Shown here: positions 34,957 through 44,061 of the stretch, one piece after another
Layout of the letters: the number at the start of each line of letters is the position of its first letter
Position numbering within the stretch: position 1 is the first letter of the stretch
Assembly (NCBI GenBank): GCA_017303675.1
Contig: JAFLBX010000002.1
Span: 310,001 to 374,000, forward strand
DNA from: Ignavibacteria bacterium
GTDB taxonomy: Bacteria; Bacteroidota; Ignavibacteria; Tepidaquicellales; OLB5
DNA length: 64,000 nucleotides
Direction: 5' to 3'
Notes under the pieces: generated by a model
Database searches by the model: none
Told to the model about the DNA's origin: nothing
What the model saw: only the letters and a program-made list of their open reading frames with translations
Made by a program: the position numbers and the translations under genes

Positions 34957-35105
34957 ATAAATTATATATATTTTTTACAATTATACCAAAAATTTATCAG
35001 TGAATATATGACAAATTATACCCATTTTACTAAAAATTTACAATATTTCGTAAATATAATTTAGTTTACTAAATATTCTAAACTCAATTAATATTTATTA
35101 TTCTC

Positions 35106-36149
35106 ATGAAAAAAGCATTAATTACAGGTATTACAGGTCAGGATGGCTCATATTTAACTGAGCTTTTATTGGGTAAAGAATACGAGGTTCACGGTATTCT
35201 TAGACCGGCTTCAATTTTTACAACTGAAAGAATTGACCATTTATATAACGACCCAAAGATCAAAGATAAAAAACTGTTCCTGCATTGGGGAGATATGACC
35301 GACTCAAGCAATCTGAACAGGATACTCGATAAAGTTCAGCCGGATGAGATCTATAATCTGGCAGCTCAAAGCCATGTAAAAGTATCATTTGATATCCCGG
35401 AATATACCGCGGAAGTCGATGCTGTTGGTACACTCAGATTTCTTGATGCTATAAAAGAACTGCAGCTTAAAACCAGGTTTTACCAGGCATCAACAAGCGA
35501 GCTTTACGGCAAAGTTGCTGAAATACCGCAAAGTGAAAAAACCCCGTTCTATCCCAGGAGTCCGTATGCTGCAGCAAAATTATACGCGTTTTGGGTAACT
35601 GTAAATTACAGGGAGGCATATGATCTTTTTGCATGTAACGGAATTTTGTTTAACCATGAATCACCGCGCCGTGGAAAAACCTTTGTTACCCGTAAGATAA
35701 CACAGGCAGCAGCAAAAATTAAAGCAGGCATGCTGGATACTGTTTATCTCGGAAATCTTGACGCTAAACGTGACTGGGGTTATGCCCCTGAATACGTTGA
35801 ATCAATGTGGCTGATACTGCAGCAGGATAAACCAGATGATTATGTTGTTGCAACAGGTGAAACGCATACTGTCCGTGAATTCTGCGAACATGCATTTGGT
35901 GAGCTTGGTATGACCCTTAAATGGGAAGGTAAAGATGAAAATGAAAAAGGTTTTTGCGTTGAAACCGGGAAAACAGTTGTAAAAGTTGATGAAAAATATT
36001 ACAGGCCAACGGAAGTGGAAATATTGATCGGAGATCCTGCAAAAGCTAAACGCATTCTGGGCTGGGAGCCAAAAACAAAGTTTAAGGAACTTGTTAAAAT
36101 TATGGCTAGAGCTGACTATGAAAATATTACCGGAGAAAAAAATGCTTAA
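35106..36149 (+). CDS. gmd: GDP-mannose 4,6-dehydratase
   Basis: The product has 347 residues and matches Gmd throughout: NADP-binding [41 protein letters not shown], the catalytic STSELYGK and [10 protein letters not shown] (Y, K), then [19 protein letters not shown] and [14 protein letters not shown]. It converts GDP-D-mannose to GDP-4-keto-6-deoxy-D-mannose. The next gene overlaps it by 8 bases and encodes the following step, so the two form a GDP-L-fucose module. Base composition returns to the window norm here after the AT-rich block. Confidence 0.96.
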
Positions 36150-37068
36150 GGATTCCAGAATATTAGTTGCCGGAAGCAAGGGACTGGTTGGCTCTGCAAT
36201 TGTCAGAAAACTGGAAGCCGAAGGCTTCAGTAATTTAATTACTTTTTCCAGATCTGAACTTGATCTTATAAACCAGGCTGCAACTAAACAATTTTTTGAA
36301 GAAAAGAAACCTGAATACGTGTTTCTGGCTGCCGCTAAAGTTGGTGGAATTTTAGCTAACAATACTTATCCGGCTGATTTTATTTATGATAATGTCATGA
36401 TAGAATCGAACATAATCCATTCAGCCTATTTAACAGGAGTTAAAAAGCTGCTTTTTTTAGGCAGTTCCTGTATTTATCCGAAATTTGCCGAACAGCCGAT
36501 AAAAGAATCATCCTTATTAACAGGTGAGCTTGAGCCTACGAATGAGCCATATGCAATTGCCAAGATACTTGGAATAAAAATGTGCCAGTCTTATCACAGA
36601 CAATATGGTATAAACTTTATTTCTGCAATGCCTACTAATCTGTATGGGATAAATGATAATTTTGACCTGAATAATTCTCATGTACTTCCTGCACTGATCA
36701 GGAAGTTTCATGAGGCTAAAATTAATAATTTAACTTCTGTAGAACTTTGGGGAACAGGTTCACCATATCGCGAATTTTTATATGTAGATGAACTTGCTGA
36801 TGCATGTTATTTCCTTATGCAGAATTATAATGAACCGGATATTGTTAATATTGGTACAGGAAAAGATATTACCATAAAAGAACTTGCTGATCTTGTAAGA
36901 GCTATAGTCGGTTTTGACGGAGAGATTATATGGGATACAACAAAACCGGATGGTACTCCAAGGAAACTTCTTGATGTTTCTAAACTGAACTCTCTGGGCT
37001 GGAAAAGCAGCCTTTCTCTTAAAGAGGGAATTGAAAATACTTATAAATGGTATCTCAGTACAGTTTAG
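36142..37068 (+). CDS. fcl: GDP-L-fucose synthase
   Basis: The product has 308 residues from ATG 36142, which overlaps the gmd stop; a longer frame from 36091 is unlikely because it runs inside gmd. Motifs: [38 protein letters not shown], and the catalytic YAIAKILG (Y and K). [10 protein letters not shown] and [14 protein letters not shown] follow. It epimerises and reduces GDP-4-keto-6-deoxymannose to GDP-L-fucose. Translation is probably coupled to gmd. It feeds the fucosyl (6-deoxyhexose) transferases encoded next. Confidence 0.95.
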
Positions 37069-37078
37069 CAGCTTTATG

Positions 37079-37990
37079 ATGGTAAGTATAATCATAGTAA
37101 ATTATAATGTTTTTGGTATACTTAAGAATTGCTTAAACAGTATATACAGGAAGTTTAAAGAATTTGAATTTGAAATAATAGTTGTAGATAATAATTCCCC
37201 TGAACGGGATATTGATTCAGTTAACCATATATTCCCTGATGTAAAATACCTGAGTTTAAAGGAAAATTACGGTTTTGCTAAAGCAAACAATATAGCTGCT
37301 AAAAATGCTGCAGGAAATTACCTGCTATTCCTTAATCCGGATACCCTGATTGCTGAAAACTTCATTCCTGATTTCATTGACAGATTCAAAAATGACCAGC
37401 GTACAGGTATTTGTGCCCCGGGTTTAGTTTACCCCGATTATTCTTTTCAATCTTCCACAGGACCTAAACTGGGTTTATTATATGATTTTCTTGAATCTTT
37501 TATGTTAGTTGATCTATACAGAAAGCTCACAAGAACAAAATATATTACAGGTTTAAATAAAGTGTATAAAGTTGGCTGGGTAAGCGGAGCGTGTTTATTC
37601 ATTGAAAAAAAAATATTTGAATCTGTTGGGGGATTTACTGAATCATATTTCCTAAATTATGAAGATATAGATCTGTGTTTTAAAATCCTGAAAAACGATC
37701 GTGAAATATTTTATATGCCCTCTTTAAAATGTATACATTTGGATCATAAGAGCTTTAATAAAGATTATGAAAGGCTAGTATTTACGAGGTATTCAGGCAG
37801 GCTGAATTATATTAAATTAAATTACAATATTATACAGCGAATATTTTCTCGCCTTATTTTCATTTCCGGTTTATTTCTCAAAATTCTTCTTGTTAACTTT
37901 TCATACACCACGAATGAAAGAAAATCAAGAAGAAACGGTTACATAAAATCTTTAAAGCTTTATGCGGGTATGCAAAATAATCTGAAATAA
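37079..37990 (+). CDS. Glycosyltransferase family 2 (rhamnosyl/fucosyltransferase-like), copy 1
   Basis: The product has 303 residues from ATG 37079 (ATG 37076 precedes it directly). The N-terminus MVSIIIVNYNV, then [26 protein letters not shown] and VGWVSGACLFIEKK with YFLNYEDIDLCFKI place it in the WcaA/RfbF-like GT2 group often acting on 6-deoxyhexoses. It follows fcl by ten bases. It is a close relative of the next gene and of the N-terminal domain encoded at 47304; the start regions of the two neighbouring copies are nearly identical at DNA level, suggesting tandem duplication. Confidence 0.88.
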   Translation: MVSIIIVNYNVFGILKNCLNSIYRKFKEFEFEIIVVDNNSPERDIDSVNHIFPDVKYLSLKENYGFAKANNIAAKNAAGNYLLFLNPDTLIAENFIPDFIDRFKNDQRTGICAPGLVYPDYSFQSSTGPKLGLLYDFLESFMLVDLYRKLTRTKYITGLNKVYKVGWVSGACLFIEKKIFESVGGFTESYFLNYEDIDLCFKILKNDREIFYMPSLKCIHLDHKSFNKDYERLVFTRYSGRLNYIKLNYNIIQRIFSRLIFISGLFLKILLVNFSYTTNERKSRRNGYIKSLKLYAGMQNNLK

Positions 37991-38046
37991 TGTCAATTAT
38001 TTAATCACTGTAAATAAATTAAATTTAATACATCTTTACAGTTCAT

Positions 38047-39030
38047 ATGGATTTAAGTATAATCATAGTAAATTACAATGTTTACAATGACGTTATTGAA
38101 TGCATAACCAGCATAAATAATAATGTAAGTAAGCTGAGTTATGAAATAATTGTAGTTGATAATAATTCTTCGAACAGAGATATAGAAAACCTTAATAAGA
38201 TCTTTCCGCAGGTAAAATTGATATTAAACCGTGATAACAAAGGTTTTGGCTACGCAAATAATATCGGTGCTGCAAATGCAGCAGGGGATTATATAGTATT
38301 GGTAAATCCGGATATTTTTTTCCCGGATAATTCACTCGAAAAAATGTATGAATTTATAGTTTCAGATCACCGGATTGGTGTTGTTGGCCCGGTACAGGTA
38401 AAGCCAAACAGCGGAATAGAATATTATTATACTTTTTTCCCAAGCATATATTCCCGGTTAATGCAGGAGTTCAGGCTGTATATGACAGCTCCTGTTATGA
38501 AACAGAGGTTTTACAATTTCCTCGATAATAATATCAAGCTTGCTAAACCATTTCAGGTGGATTGGGTTATGGGCTCTTGTATGATGCTTAAAAGGAAATT
38601 GTTCGATGAAGCAGGCAGATTTGATGAGGCTTTTTTCCTTTATGAAGAAGAAACTGAACTTGAATTCAGAATCAAGAGTGCCGGATACCGTAACTATATG
38701 ATTCCAGAAGCAAAAGTACTTCATAATCATCACAGCTCTTCGGGTAAATTAGGTGTTTTATTTGTTAACTACCAGGAATTCAGAAGCAGGATAATATTTG
38801 ATTGTAAAAGATTCAAAGGAATAACATATCTATTCCGAAGAATTTCAATTTCAGCTGCATTGATAACAAGGATCATTTATTTTTCTATAAAATCCATTTT
38901 TAATAAAAGATCAAAGAATAAATTACTGGCAAATTATGATCTGTTCTTATTTTCAATAAAGAACAAAAGTGATATTTCGAATGACAGGTACAATTTTGAT
39001 AAAAAATTACATCTTTTCATTCAGCAATAA
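38047..39030 (+). CDS. Glycosyltransferase family 2, copy 2
   Basis: The product has 327 residues. [66 protein letters not shown] and FFLYEEETELEFRIK mirror the preceding gene block by block. The RDIE/RDID and INNN/NHIF segments support a common parent. It probably adds another residue of the repeat unit. It is separated from copy 1 by 56 bases and from the following GT4 gene by 39. Confidence 0.88.
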   Translation: MDLSIIIVNYNVYNDVIECITSINNNVSKLSYEIIVVDNNSSNRDIENLNKIFPQVKLILNRDNKGFGYANNIGAANAAGDYIVLVNPDIFFPDNSLEKMYEFIVSDHRIGVVGPVQVKPNSGIEYYYTFFPSIYSRLMQEFRLYMTAPVMKQRFYNFLDNNIKLAKPFQVDWVMGSCMMLKRKLFDEAGRFDEAFFLYEEETELEFRIKSAGYRNYMIPEAKVLHNHHSSSGKLGVLFVNYQEFRSRIIFDCKRFKGITYLFRRISISAALITRIIYFSIKSIFNKRSKNKLLANYDLFLFSIKNKSDISNDRYNFDKKLHLFIQQ

Positions 39031-39069
39031 TATTTCAATGAAAATTTATTATATTATTATCTATTTAAA

Positions 39070-40167
39070 ATGAAGTTAATTTATGATCATGAAATATTTG
39101 CAAGGCAGAGATACGGAGGTGTTTCAAGATATTTTTATGAAATTATCTCGGGGATCGCAGAGAAATTCCAGCCAGAAATAGACCTGTATCTTGGATATAA
39201 TATCACTGGATATGATTTTTCGAAAATAATCGGCAACATAAACATTGAAAAAAAAGATTTAAGCTACCCCTCTAAGCTTCACTTCATAATTAATCAGTTT
39301 AACAAAAAGGGTTTCAAAAATTATTCTTCTAAAAAAAAATATGATGTTTTTCATAAAACTTACTACTCAGATGTTGGTCTGGGACTAAAAACAAATATAA
39401 TTTCAACTATACATGATATGACACATGAATTATATCCTGTATATTTTACCAAAAATGATGGTACATCCGGAAAAAAGCGGAAAAGTGTTGATTCTTCAAA
39501 GGCTATAATTTGTGTTTCTGAAACAACAAAAAATGACCTGGTGAAAATTTTTAATGTATCACCTGAAATTATTAAAGTTATTTATCACGGCATAACATTA
39601 AAAAATGACAGGGAATGCAAAACTAATTTAAAAAAGCCTTATTTGTTATATGTTGGACAGAGATGGGGTTATAAAAATTTCAACCAGCTATTGAGTGTAT
39701 ATGCTCATGATAAAGCTCTGAATGGTAATTATGACCTGGTATGCTTTGGCGGGGGTGAGTTCAATTATTCTGAAAAATTATTCATTGCAAAAAATCACCT
39801 TGAAAACAGAGTAAAGCAGGTAAATGGAAATGATGAAATATTAAAAGCGCTCTACAGTCACGCAGAAATGTTTATTTATACATCGCTTTATGAAGGATTT
39901 GGATTTCCGCCACTTGAAGCAATGGAGTTCGGCTGTCCTGTGCTTAGCAGCCCTGGAGGCTCAGTTAGTGAAATTTTATCAGATTCAGCCTTGTTCTATG
40001 ATACATCCAGTGGAAATGACCTTTTAAACAAAATTCAGCTGTTATTAAATGATGAAAGCATTAAACAGCAATATATATTAAAAGGTAAAAACAGGGTGAA
40101 AGAATTCACATGGGAAAAAAGCATCATTGAACATTACAATTTTTATAATGAAGTAATAAACAGCTAG
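39070..40167 (+). CDS. Glycosyltransferase family 4
   Basis: The product has 365 residues. The N-terminus IYDHEIFARQRYGGVSRYFYE and the later FHKTYYS, ISTIHDMTHELYP and KAIICVSETTKNDLVKIF are typical of the mannosyltransferase-like GT4 branch. The donor-binding half has LLYVGQRWGYKNFNQL and MFIYTSLYEGFGFPPLEAMEFGCPV with SPGGSVSEI (E-x7-E motif). It is GDP- or UDP-sugar dependent; with GDP-fucose/mannose made in the locus, a GDP-sugar is likely (inference). It ends one base before the next small gene. Confidence 0.88.
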   Translation: MKLIYDHEIFARQRYGGVSRYFYEIISGIAEKFQPEIDLYLGYNITGYDFSKIIGNINIEKKDLSYPSKLHFIINQFNKKGFKNYSSKKKYDVFHKTYYSDVGLGLKTNIISTIHDMTHELYPVYFTKNDGTSGKKRKSVDSSKAIICVSETTKNDLVKIFNVSPEIIKVIYHGITLKNDRECKTNLKKPYLLYVGQRWGYKNFNQLLSVYAHDKALNGNYDLVCFGGGEFNYSEKLFIAKNHLENRVKQVNGNDEILKALYSHAEMFIYTSLYEGFGFPPLEAMEFGCPVLSSPGGSVSEILSDSALFYDTSSGNDLLNKIQLLLNDESIKQQYILKGKNRVKEFTWEKSIIEHYNFYNEVINS

Positions 40168-40168
40168 A

Positions 40169-40342
40169 ATGAAAATAATATTTTTAATTATCGATCTTAT
40201 CCTGCTACCGGTAACACTGTTTCTTTCATTTTTCTTTTATCTAATAAGAAAAACCGGCGAAGACAGGCTTGTGATTTGCAATAAAGTTCTGCTTGCAAAG
40301 GGAATTTTACCTACAAAAACTTATTTTGAAGAAGCTATTTAA
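40169..40342 (+). CDS. Small membrane protein (57 aa) between glycosyltransferases
   Basis: A 57-residue frame whose ATG begins one base after the stop of the GT4 gene and which ends 8 bases before the GT9 gene. Residues 3-26 are a single hydrophobic helix (IIFLIIDLILLPVTLFLSFF), followed by a charged tail with RKTGEDRLVICNK and a C-terminal PTKTYFEEAI. The tight spacing, the hydrophobic helix followed by positive charge, and filling of an otherwise empty slot in the operon argue that it is real. Function is unknown; a membrane anchor or partner of a glycosyltransferase is conceivable. Confidence 0.6.
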   Translation: MKIIFLIIDLILLPVTLFLSFFFYLIRKTGEDRLVICNKVLLAKGILPTKTYFEEAI

Positions 40343-40350
40343 CTTCCTGA

Positions 40351-41547
40351 TTGCCTGATATTAAAAAAAATATTAAGCTGCTTTTGAATAAAGCAACGGG
40401 AATAAAGTTTTCTAAAAAAAAGCTGCCCGAAACAAATGATATTCGAAAAATTCTGATAATTTCCCTGTATTTTGCAGGTGATCTTCTTTTCCATTCCGCA
40501 GTAATTGAAATTCTAAAAAAACTTTATTCTAATGCCTCTATAGACCTTCTGACAAGGTCTTCATCTGCAGGTTTGCTTAAGAATGATCCAAGAATTGATA
40601 ATTTTATCCTTTATGATAATTTAAAAACCACCGATTACAGAGATCAGTCTGCTCCGGATGAAATAGGATACAAAAATCTAATTAATGATCTAAAAATCAA
40701 AAATTACAGTTTAATAATTGATCTTACCGGTAAAAGAGCTACAGCTTTAGCTGTTAAACAAATTGATGCGGGTTATTCAATTGGTTTGAATTACGACTAT
40801 AACGGCAGGTCATATGATAAATTTGTATATTCCAACACTGCATCAGAAAAAGGACATTTGATAGATAAGTATTTGAATGTTATTAAATCTGGACTCAATA
40901 TCGATAATTTGAAATGGCAGGAATTAAGAAAAAGCGTTCTAACAAAACCTTATATTTATTCAGACCCGGATTCTGTACTTAAAGCGGAAAAAATACTGGA
41001 GAAAATGGGACTCCGATCGAAAAGTTTTGCAGCTATTCACTTAACATCTGGTTGGCCAGCTAAAGAGCTTCCTTTAAAAACTTTTTCTGATTTAATTGTA
41101 TATCTGGAATCAGAAGGCATAAATTATGTTTTAGTTGGTGATTCTAATGATAAAAAAAGAGCTGCTGAAATTGATGAAATGCTCAGTAATAAATTTGATT
41201 TGAAGAATAAGTTTGCTGAGGCTGATTTTAAATGCTCTTCTGAATTGATAAAATTATCAAGATTATTTATCGGAAGTGATTCAGCCCCGTTACATATCGC
41301 TTCTGCTTATGATATACCTGCAGTAGCTTTATTTGGCCCCACAAATCCCGGATTTTCAGCTCCAACCGGTAAAAATGTAAAAATGATTTACCATAAACTG
41401 CATTGTTCAGCTTCAGATGATAAGCAATACTGCACTCGAAACGGAGGATTTACCTGTCCCTATTATGAATGTATGGCCAGCATCTCTTCATCTGAAATAA
41501 TAAATGCGGTTAAAGAGCTTTGGGGCAGCGGAAAGGTGAATAATTAG
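40351..41547 (+). CDS. Glycosyltransferase family 9 (heptosyltransferase-like)
   Basis: The product has 398 residues (TTG start). The N-terminal half has ILIISLYFAGDLLFHSAVIEILKK, the GT9 opening with FAGDxLxxSAV in place of the common IGDxVxxTP. The C-terminal half has IHLTSGWPAKELPLKTF, LIGSDSAPLHIASAYDIPAVALFGPTNP, the ADP-heptose-binding region. Four cysteines near the C-terminus (CSASDDKQYC, FTCPYYEC) recall those of WaaC/WaaF-type proteins. A role in lipopolysaccharide core or a heptose-like residue is likely. The next gene begins 2 bases later. Confidence 0.88.
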   Translation: MPDIKKNIKLLLNKATGIKFSKKKLPETNDIRKILIISLYFAGDLLFHSAVIEILKKLYSNASIDLLTRSSSAGLLKNDPRIDNFILYDNLKTTDYRDQSAPDEIGYKNLINDLKIKNYSLIIDLTGKRATALAVKQIDAGYSIGLNYDYNGRSYDKFVYSNTASEKGHLIDKYLNVIKSGLNIDNLKWQELRKSVLTKPYIYSDPDSVLKAEKILEKMGLRSKSFAAIHLTSGWPAKELPLKTFSDLIVYLESEGINYVLVGDSNDKKRAAEIDEMLSNKFDLKNKFAEADFKCSSELIKLSRLFIGSDSAPLHIASAYDIPAVALFGPTNPGFSAPTGKNVKMIYHKLHCSASDDKQYCTRNGGFTCPYYECMASISSSEIINAVKELWGSGKVNN

Positions 41548-41548
41548 A

Positions 41549-42670
41549 ATGAAAAAAATAAACCTGCTGCATGTGGTTTGTAATAATGAATTCAACGGAA
41601 CCGAGCGTTACGTAGTTGACCTGGCTAAAAATCTGAATAAAGATGAGTTTAATGTAATTGTAGCTACACCTATGAAGGGTCCGCTTTCAGATATTTTAAA
41701 AGAAAATAATATCCGTGAAGAAGTTTATGATAACGGTAAAAAATTCTACTACTCTTACAAAGGTTTAAGGAACCTTTACCGTATTATGAAAAGGAACAGG
41801 ATTGATATCGTTCACGCAAACGCGAAATTTCAGCCGTGTATACCTGCAATGTTTGCCGGGGTTAAGTTAAAGGTAGAGACCAGGCACGGTATCTTTTATT
41901 CTCTTAAACAACTTGAATCACTTTCTATTCCAAGGAAAATTTATGAGTATTCAAAACAGTTCTTTGTGGATGATTTTATTGCAACATCAGAAAATGATAA
42001 GGATACATTGATCAAATATTTCAATATTAAGCCCGGGAAAGTATCAATATTGTATCTTGGTATTGATTTTGATGATATGCAAAAAAGGAGCAGCGGACTT
42101 TTCAGGCTCAAACCGCGCTCTAACAGCGGTGAATTTATAATAGGCCATATTGGCCGGCTTACCTTTCAAAAAGCTCAGGAATATTTACTTGAAGCTTTCA
42201 AAATTATAAATGATAAGTATCCATTCACCAGGCTTGTTATTGTAGGCAGCGGTGAAAATGAGGAAATGCTCAAACAATATATTGCTAAAAATGATTTAAC
42301 TGAAAAAGTTGTTTTTAAAGGGTACATTAAAGATATTTACAGAGAAATGCAGACATATCATGTACATGTACTCACTTCCAGGTTCGAAGGAACAGGTTAT
42401 GTTAACCTTGAAGCCATGGCTTTGGGGGTGCCATTTATTACATCAAATGTAGGCGGTGCTACAAATTTTTTTACCTCAGGTCATGATTCAATTATTACAA
42501 ATGTTGAAGATCCGGTATCTACTGCTGATGCGATTGAATTGCTGTTGATTGATGAGGATTACAGACAAAAATTGATAAATAATGCTTTTGATACAGTTAA
42601 AAAGTATTCAGTTCAATCAATGGCTGTAAGTACTGCCCGTTATTACAAAAACAAATTAAATTCAGCATAA
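41549..42670 (+). CDS. Glycosyltransferase family 4
   Basis: The product has 373 residues. N-terminal HVVCNNEFNGTERYVVDLAKNL is the GT4 start with GTE in place of GGAE, then DIVHANAKFQP, VETRHGIFYS and FIATSENDKDTLIKYF. The C-terminal half has IGHIGRLTFQKAQEYLLEAF, LVIVGSGENEEML, VVFKGYIKDI and VLTSRFEGTGYVNLEAMALG. This is the usual full length. It is separated by 1 base from the GT9 gene, so it is translated in the same operon. Sugar specificity is unknown. Confidence 0.88.
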   Translation: MKKINLLHVVCNNEFNGTERYVVDLAKNLNKDEFNVIVATPMKGPLSDILKENNIREEVYDNGKKFYYSYKGLRNLYRIMKRNRIDIVHANAKFQPCIPAMFAGVKLKVETRHGIFYSLKQLESLSIPRKIYEYSKQFFVDDFIATSENDKDTLIKYFNIKPGKVSILYLGIDFDDMQKRSSGLFRLKPRSNSGEFIIGHIGRLTFQKAQEYLLEAFKIINDKYPFTRLVIVGSGENEEMLKQYIAKNDLTEKVVFKGYIKDIYREMQTYHVHVLTSRFEGTGYVNLEAMALGVPFITSNVGGATNFFTSGHDSIITNVEDPVSTADAIELLLIDEDYRQKLINNAFDTVKKYSVQSMAVSTARYYKNKLNSA

Positions 42671-42745
42671 ATTATCTGAATTTTACCCTTATTTTATCTA
42701 AAACCGCCATAATTAGTGATAAATAATAGAATTGTATTAAACCGC

Positions 42746-42772
42746 AGATAATCTAATATTTGCCGATTATCT
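42746..42772 (+). promoter_or_regulatory. Hairpin abutting the start codon of the WcaI-like gene
   Basis: Arms 42746-42753 (AGATAATC) and 42765-42772 (GATTATCT) pair perfectly over 8 bases with an 11-base loop; the ATG starts at 42773. In mRNA the stem would cover the ribosome-binding region. It may be a translational control element or an operator; low GC makes chance possible. Confidence 0.35.
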
Positions 42773-44026
42773 ATGTCTAATAAAAAGCGGTTTGATCTAA
42801 GAATAGTAAGCCAGCCTTTTTACCCTGAAATGGTAAGCTCAGGGCAGGCTTTAACGGAATTAGCGGAAGAATTAACATCTTATGGACTAAAAATTAAGGT
42901 TATTGCCTCACAGCCAACAATTTTAGAAAACAGTAAAACTGTTCCAAAAGTTATTGATTATAAAGGAATTCATATTTTAAGGACATGGTCCACCAGGTTC
43001 CCCAAGTTATCATTTATCGGTAAATTTATAAACCTGATAACTTTTTTTATTACTGCTTCATTCGATATCCTTTTCAACGATAGAAAAGTACCGCTGCTTC
43101 TGGTAACTAACCCGCCATATATGGCTTTAATTGGCTGGTTTAATAACCTACTGAACGGTACAAAATACGGTGTTCTTTTATTCGATATTATGCCTGAACA
43201 GGCAGAGCTGCTTAACATGGTTAAGCCCGGGGGATTGCTTTCCAGGTTATGGAGGAAGATCAATAAACTTTGGTATATACGTTCTTCTTATGCAGTTGTA
43301 TTAAGCAAAGATATGCTGCAGGGAGCAATAGAAAATGCGAACCTGAACGGTACTAAATATGAAGAGGAATGCAGAAACAAAACTCATATAATTCACGTTT
43401 GGTCTGATGACAGGGTCATTAAGCCAAAGGCAAAATCTGAATCAGCTGCAGCTAAGGAATTGAGCATGAACGATAAGCTTGTTGTGCAGTATTCCGGCAA
43501 CCATGGCAGGTTTCATGATATCGAGTCAATTCTGAATATCACAGAACATTTTGCAAATGATAACAGGATAATATTTCAATTCATTGGTGAGGGATTTAAA
43601 AAGAAAAATGTTGTAAGCTTTAAAAATGAAAAAAAGCTGGAAAATATATACATCAATACATACGTTCCGAAAGAAAAGCTGCAGGATTCACTTGCGATGG
43701 CAGATCTTGGTGTAATTGCTCAGCTGCCGGCGCAGGAAAGAGTGTGTTATCCTTCCAAGCTTTTGGGAATTATGTCAGCGGGTAGAGCGGTGCTTGCAAT
43801 ATGCTCACCTGAAAGTGATATGGCAAAAATGATAAGGGATCATGATATGGGTTTTGTAATAAGAAACGGAGATACAGCTTCAGCTGTTGATGTATTAAAT
43901 ATGTGTCTTAATAACCCGGGTATATTGAATGAAAAAGGCAGAAATGCATTCAACTATCTTAACCGGAATTTGACACTTGGCTCTGCGGCAAAAAGCTATT
44001 ATAAGCTGATCAAAGATTTCAGCTGA
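42773..44026 (+). CDS. WcaI/WbuB-like glycosyltransferase family 4
   Basis: The product has 417 residues. N-terminal IVSQPFYPEMVSSGQALTELAEEL is the signature start of the WcaI/WbuB group; LLVTNPPYMALIGW and LLFDIMPEQAELLNMVKPG follow. The donor half has VVQYSGNHGRFHDIESIL, FQFIGEGFKKK and QERVCYPSKLLGIMSAGRAVLAI. Such enzymes add the second sugar (often L-fucose) to the lipid-linked first sugar; fucose is available from gmd/fcl. The following initiating transferase gene fits that order. A 102-base gap with a hairpin precedes it. Confidence 0.85.
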   Translation: MSNKKRFDLRIVSQPFYPEMVSSGQALTELAEELTSYGLKIKVIASQPTILENSKTVPKVIDYKGIHILRTWSTRFPKLSFIGKFINLITFFITASFDILFNDRKVPLLLVTNPPYMALIGWFNNLLNGTKYGVLLFDIMPEQAELLNMVKPGGLLSRLWRKINKLWYIRSSYAVVLSKDMLQGAIENANLNGTKYEEECRNKTHIIHVWSDDRVIKPKAKSESAAAKELSMNDKLVVQYSGNHGRFHDIESILNITEHFANDNRIIFQFIGEGFKKKNVVSFKNEKKLENIYINTYVPKEKLQDSLAMADLGVIAQLPAQERVCYPSKLLGIMSAGRAVLAICSPESDMAKMIRDHDMGFVIRNGDTASAVDVLNMCLNNPGILNEKGRNAFNYLNRNLTLGSAAKSYYKLIKDFS

Positions 44027-44061
44027 TTTACTTTCTAAAATAACTTTGCAGCTATACAATA

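Noticed and set aside
36091-36141. Upstream start for fcl
   Set aside because: Runs inside gmd and precedes the conserved [10 protein letters not shown] motif by far more than usual; ATG 36142 overlaps the gmd stop as expected for coupling.
35802-36362. Antisense open frame of 186 codons across the gmd/fcl junction
   Set aside because: Spans two well-recognised overlapping genes and has no independent support.
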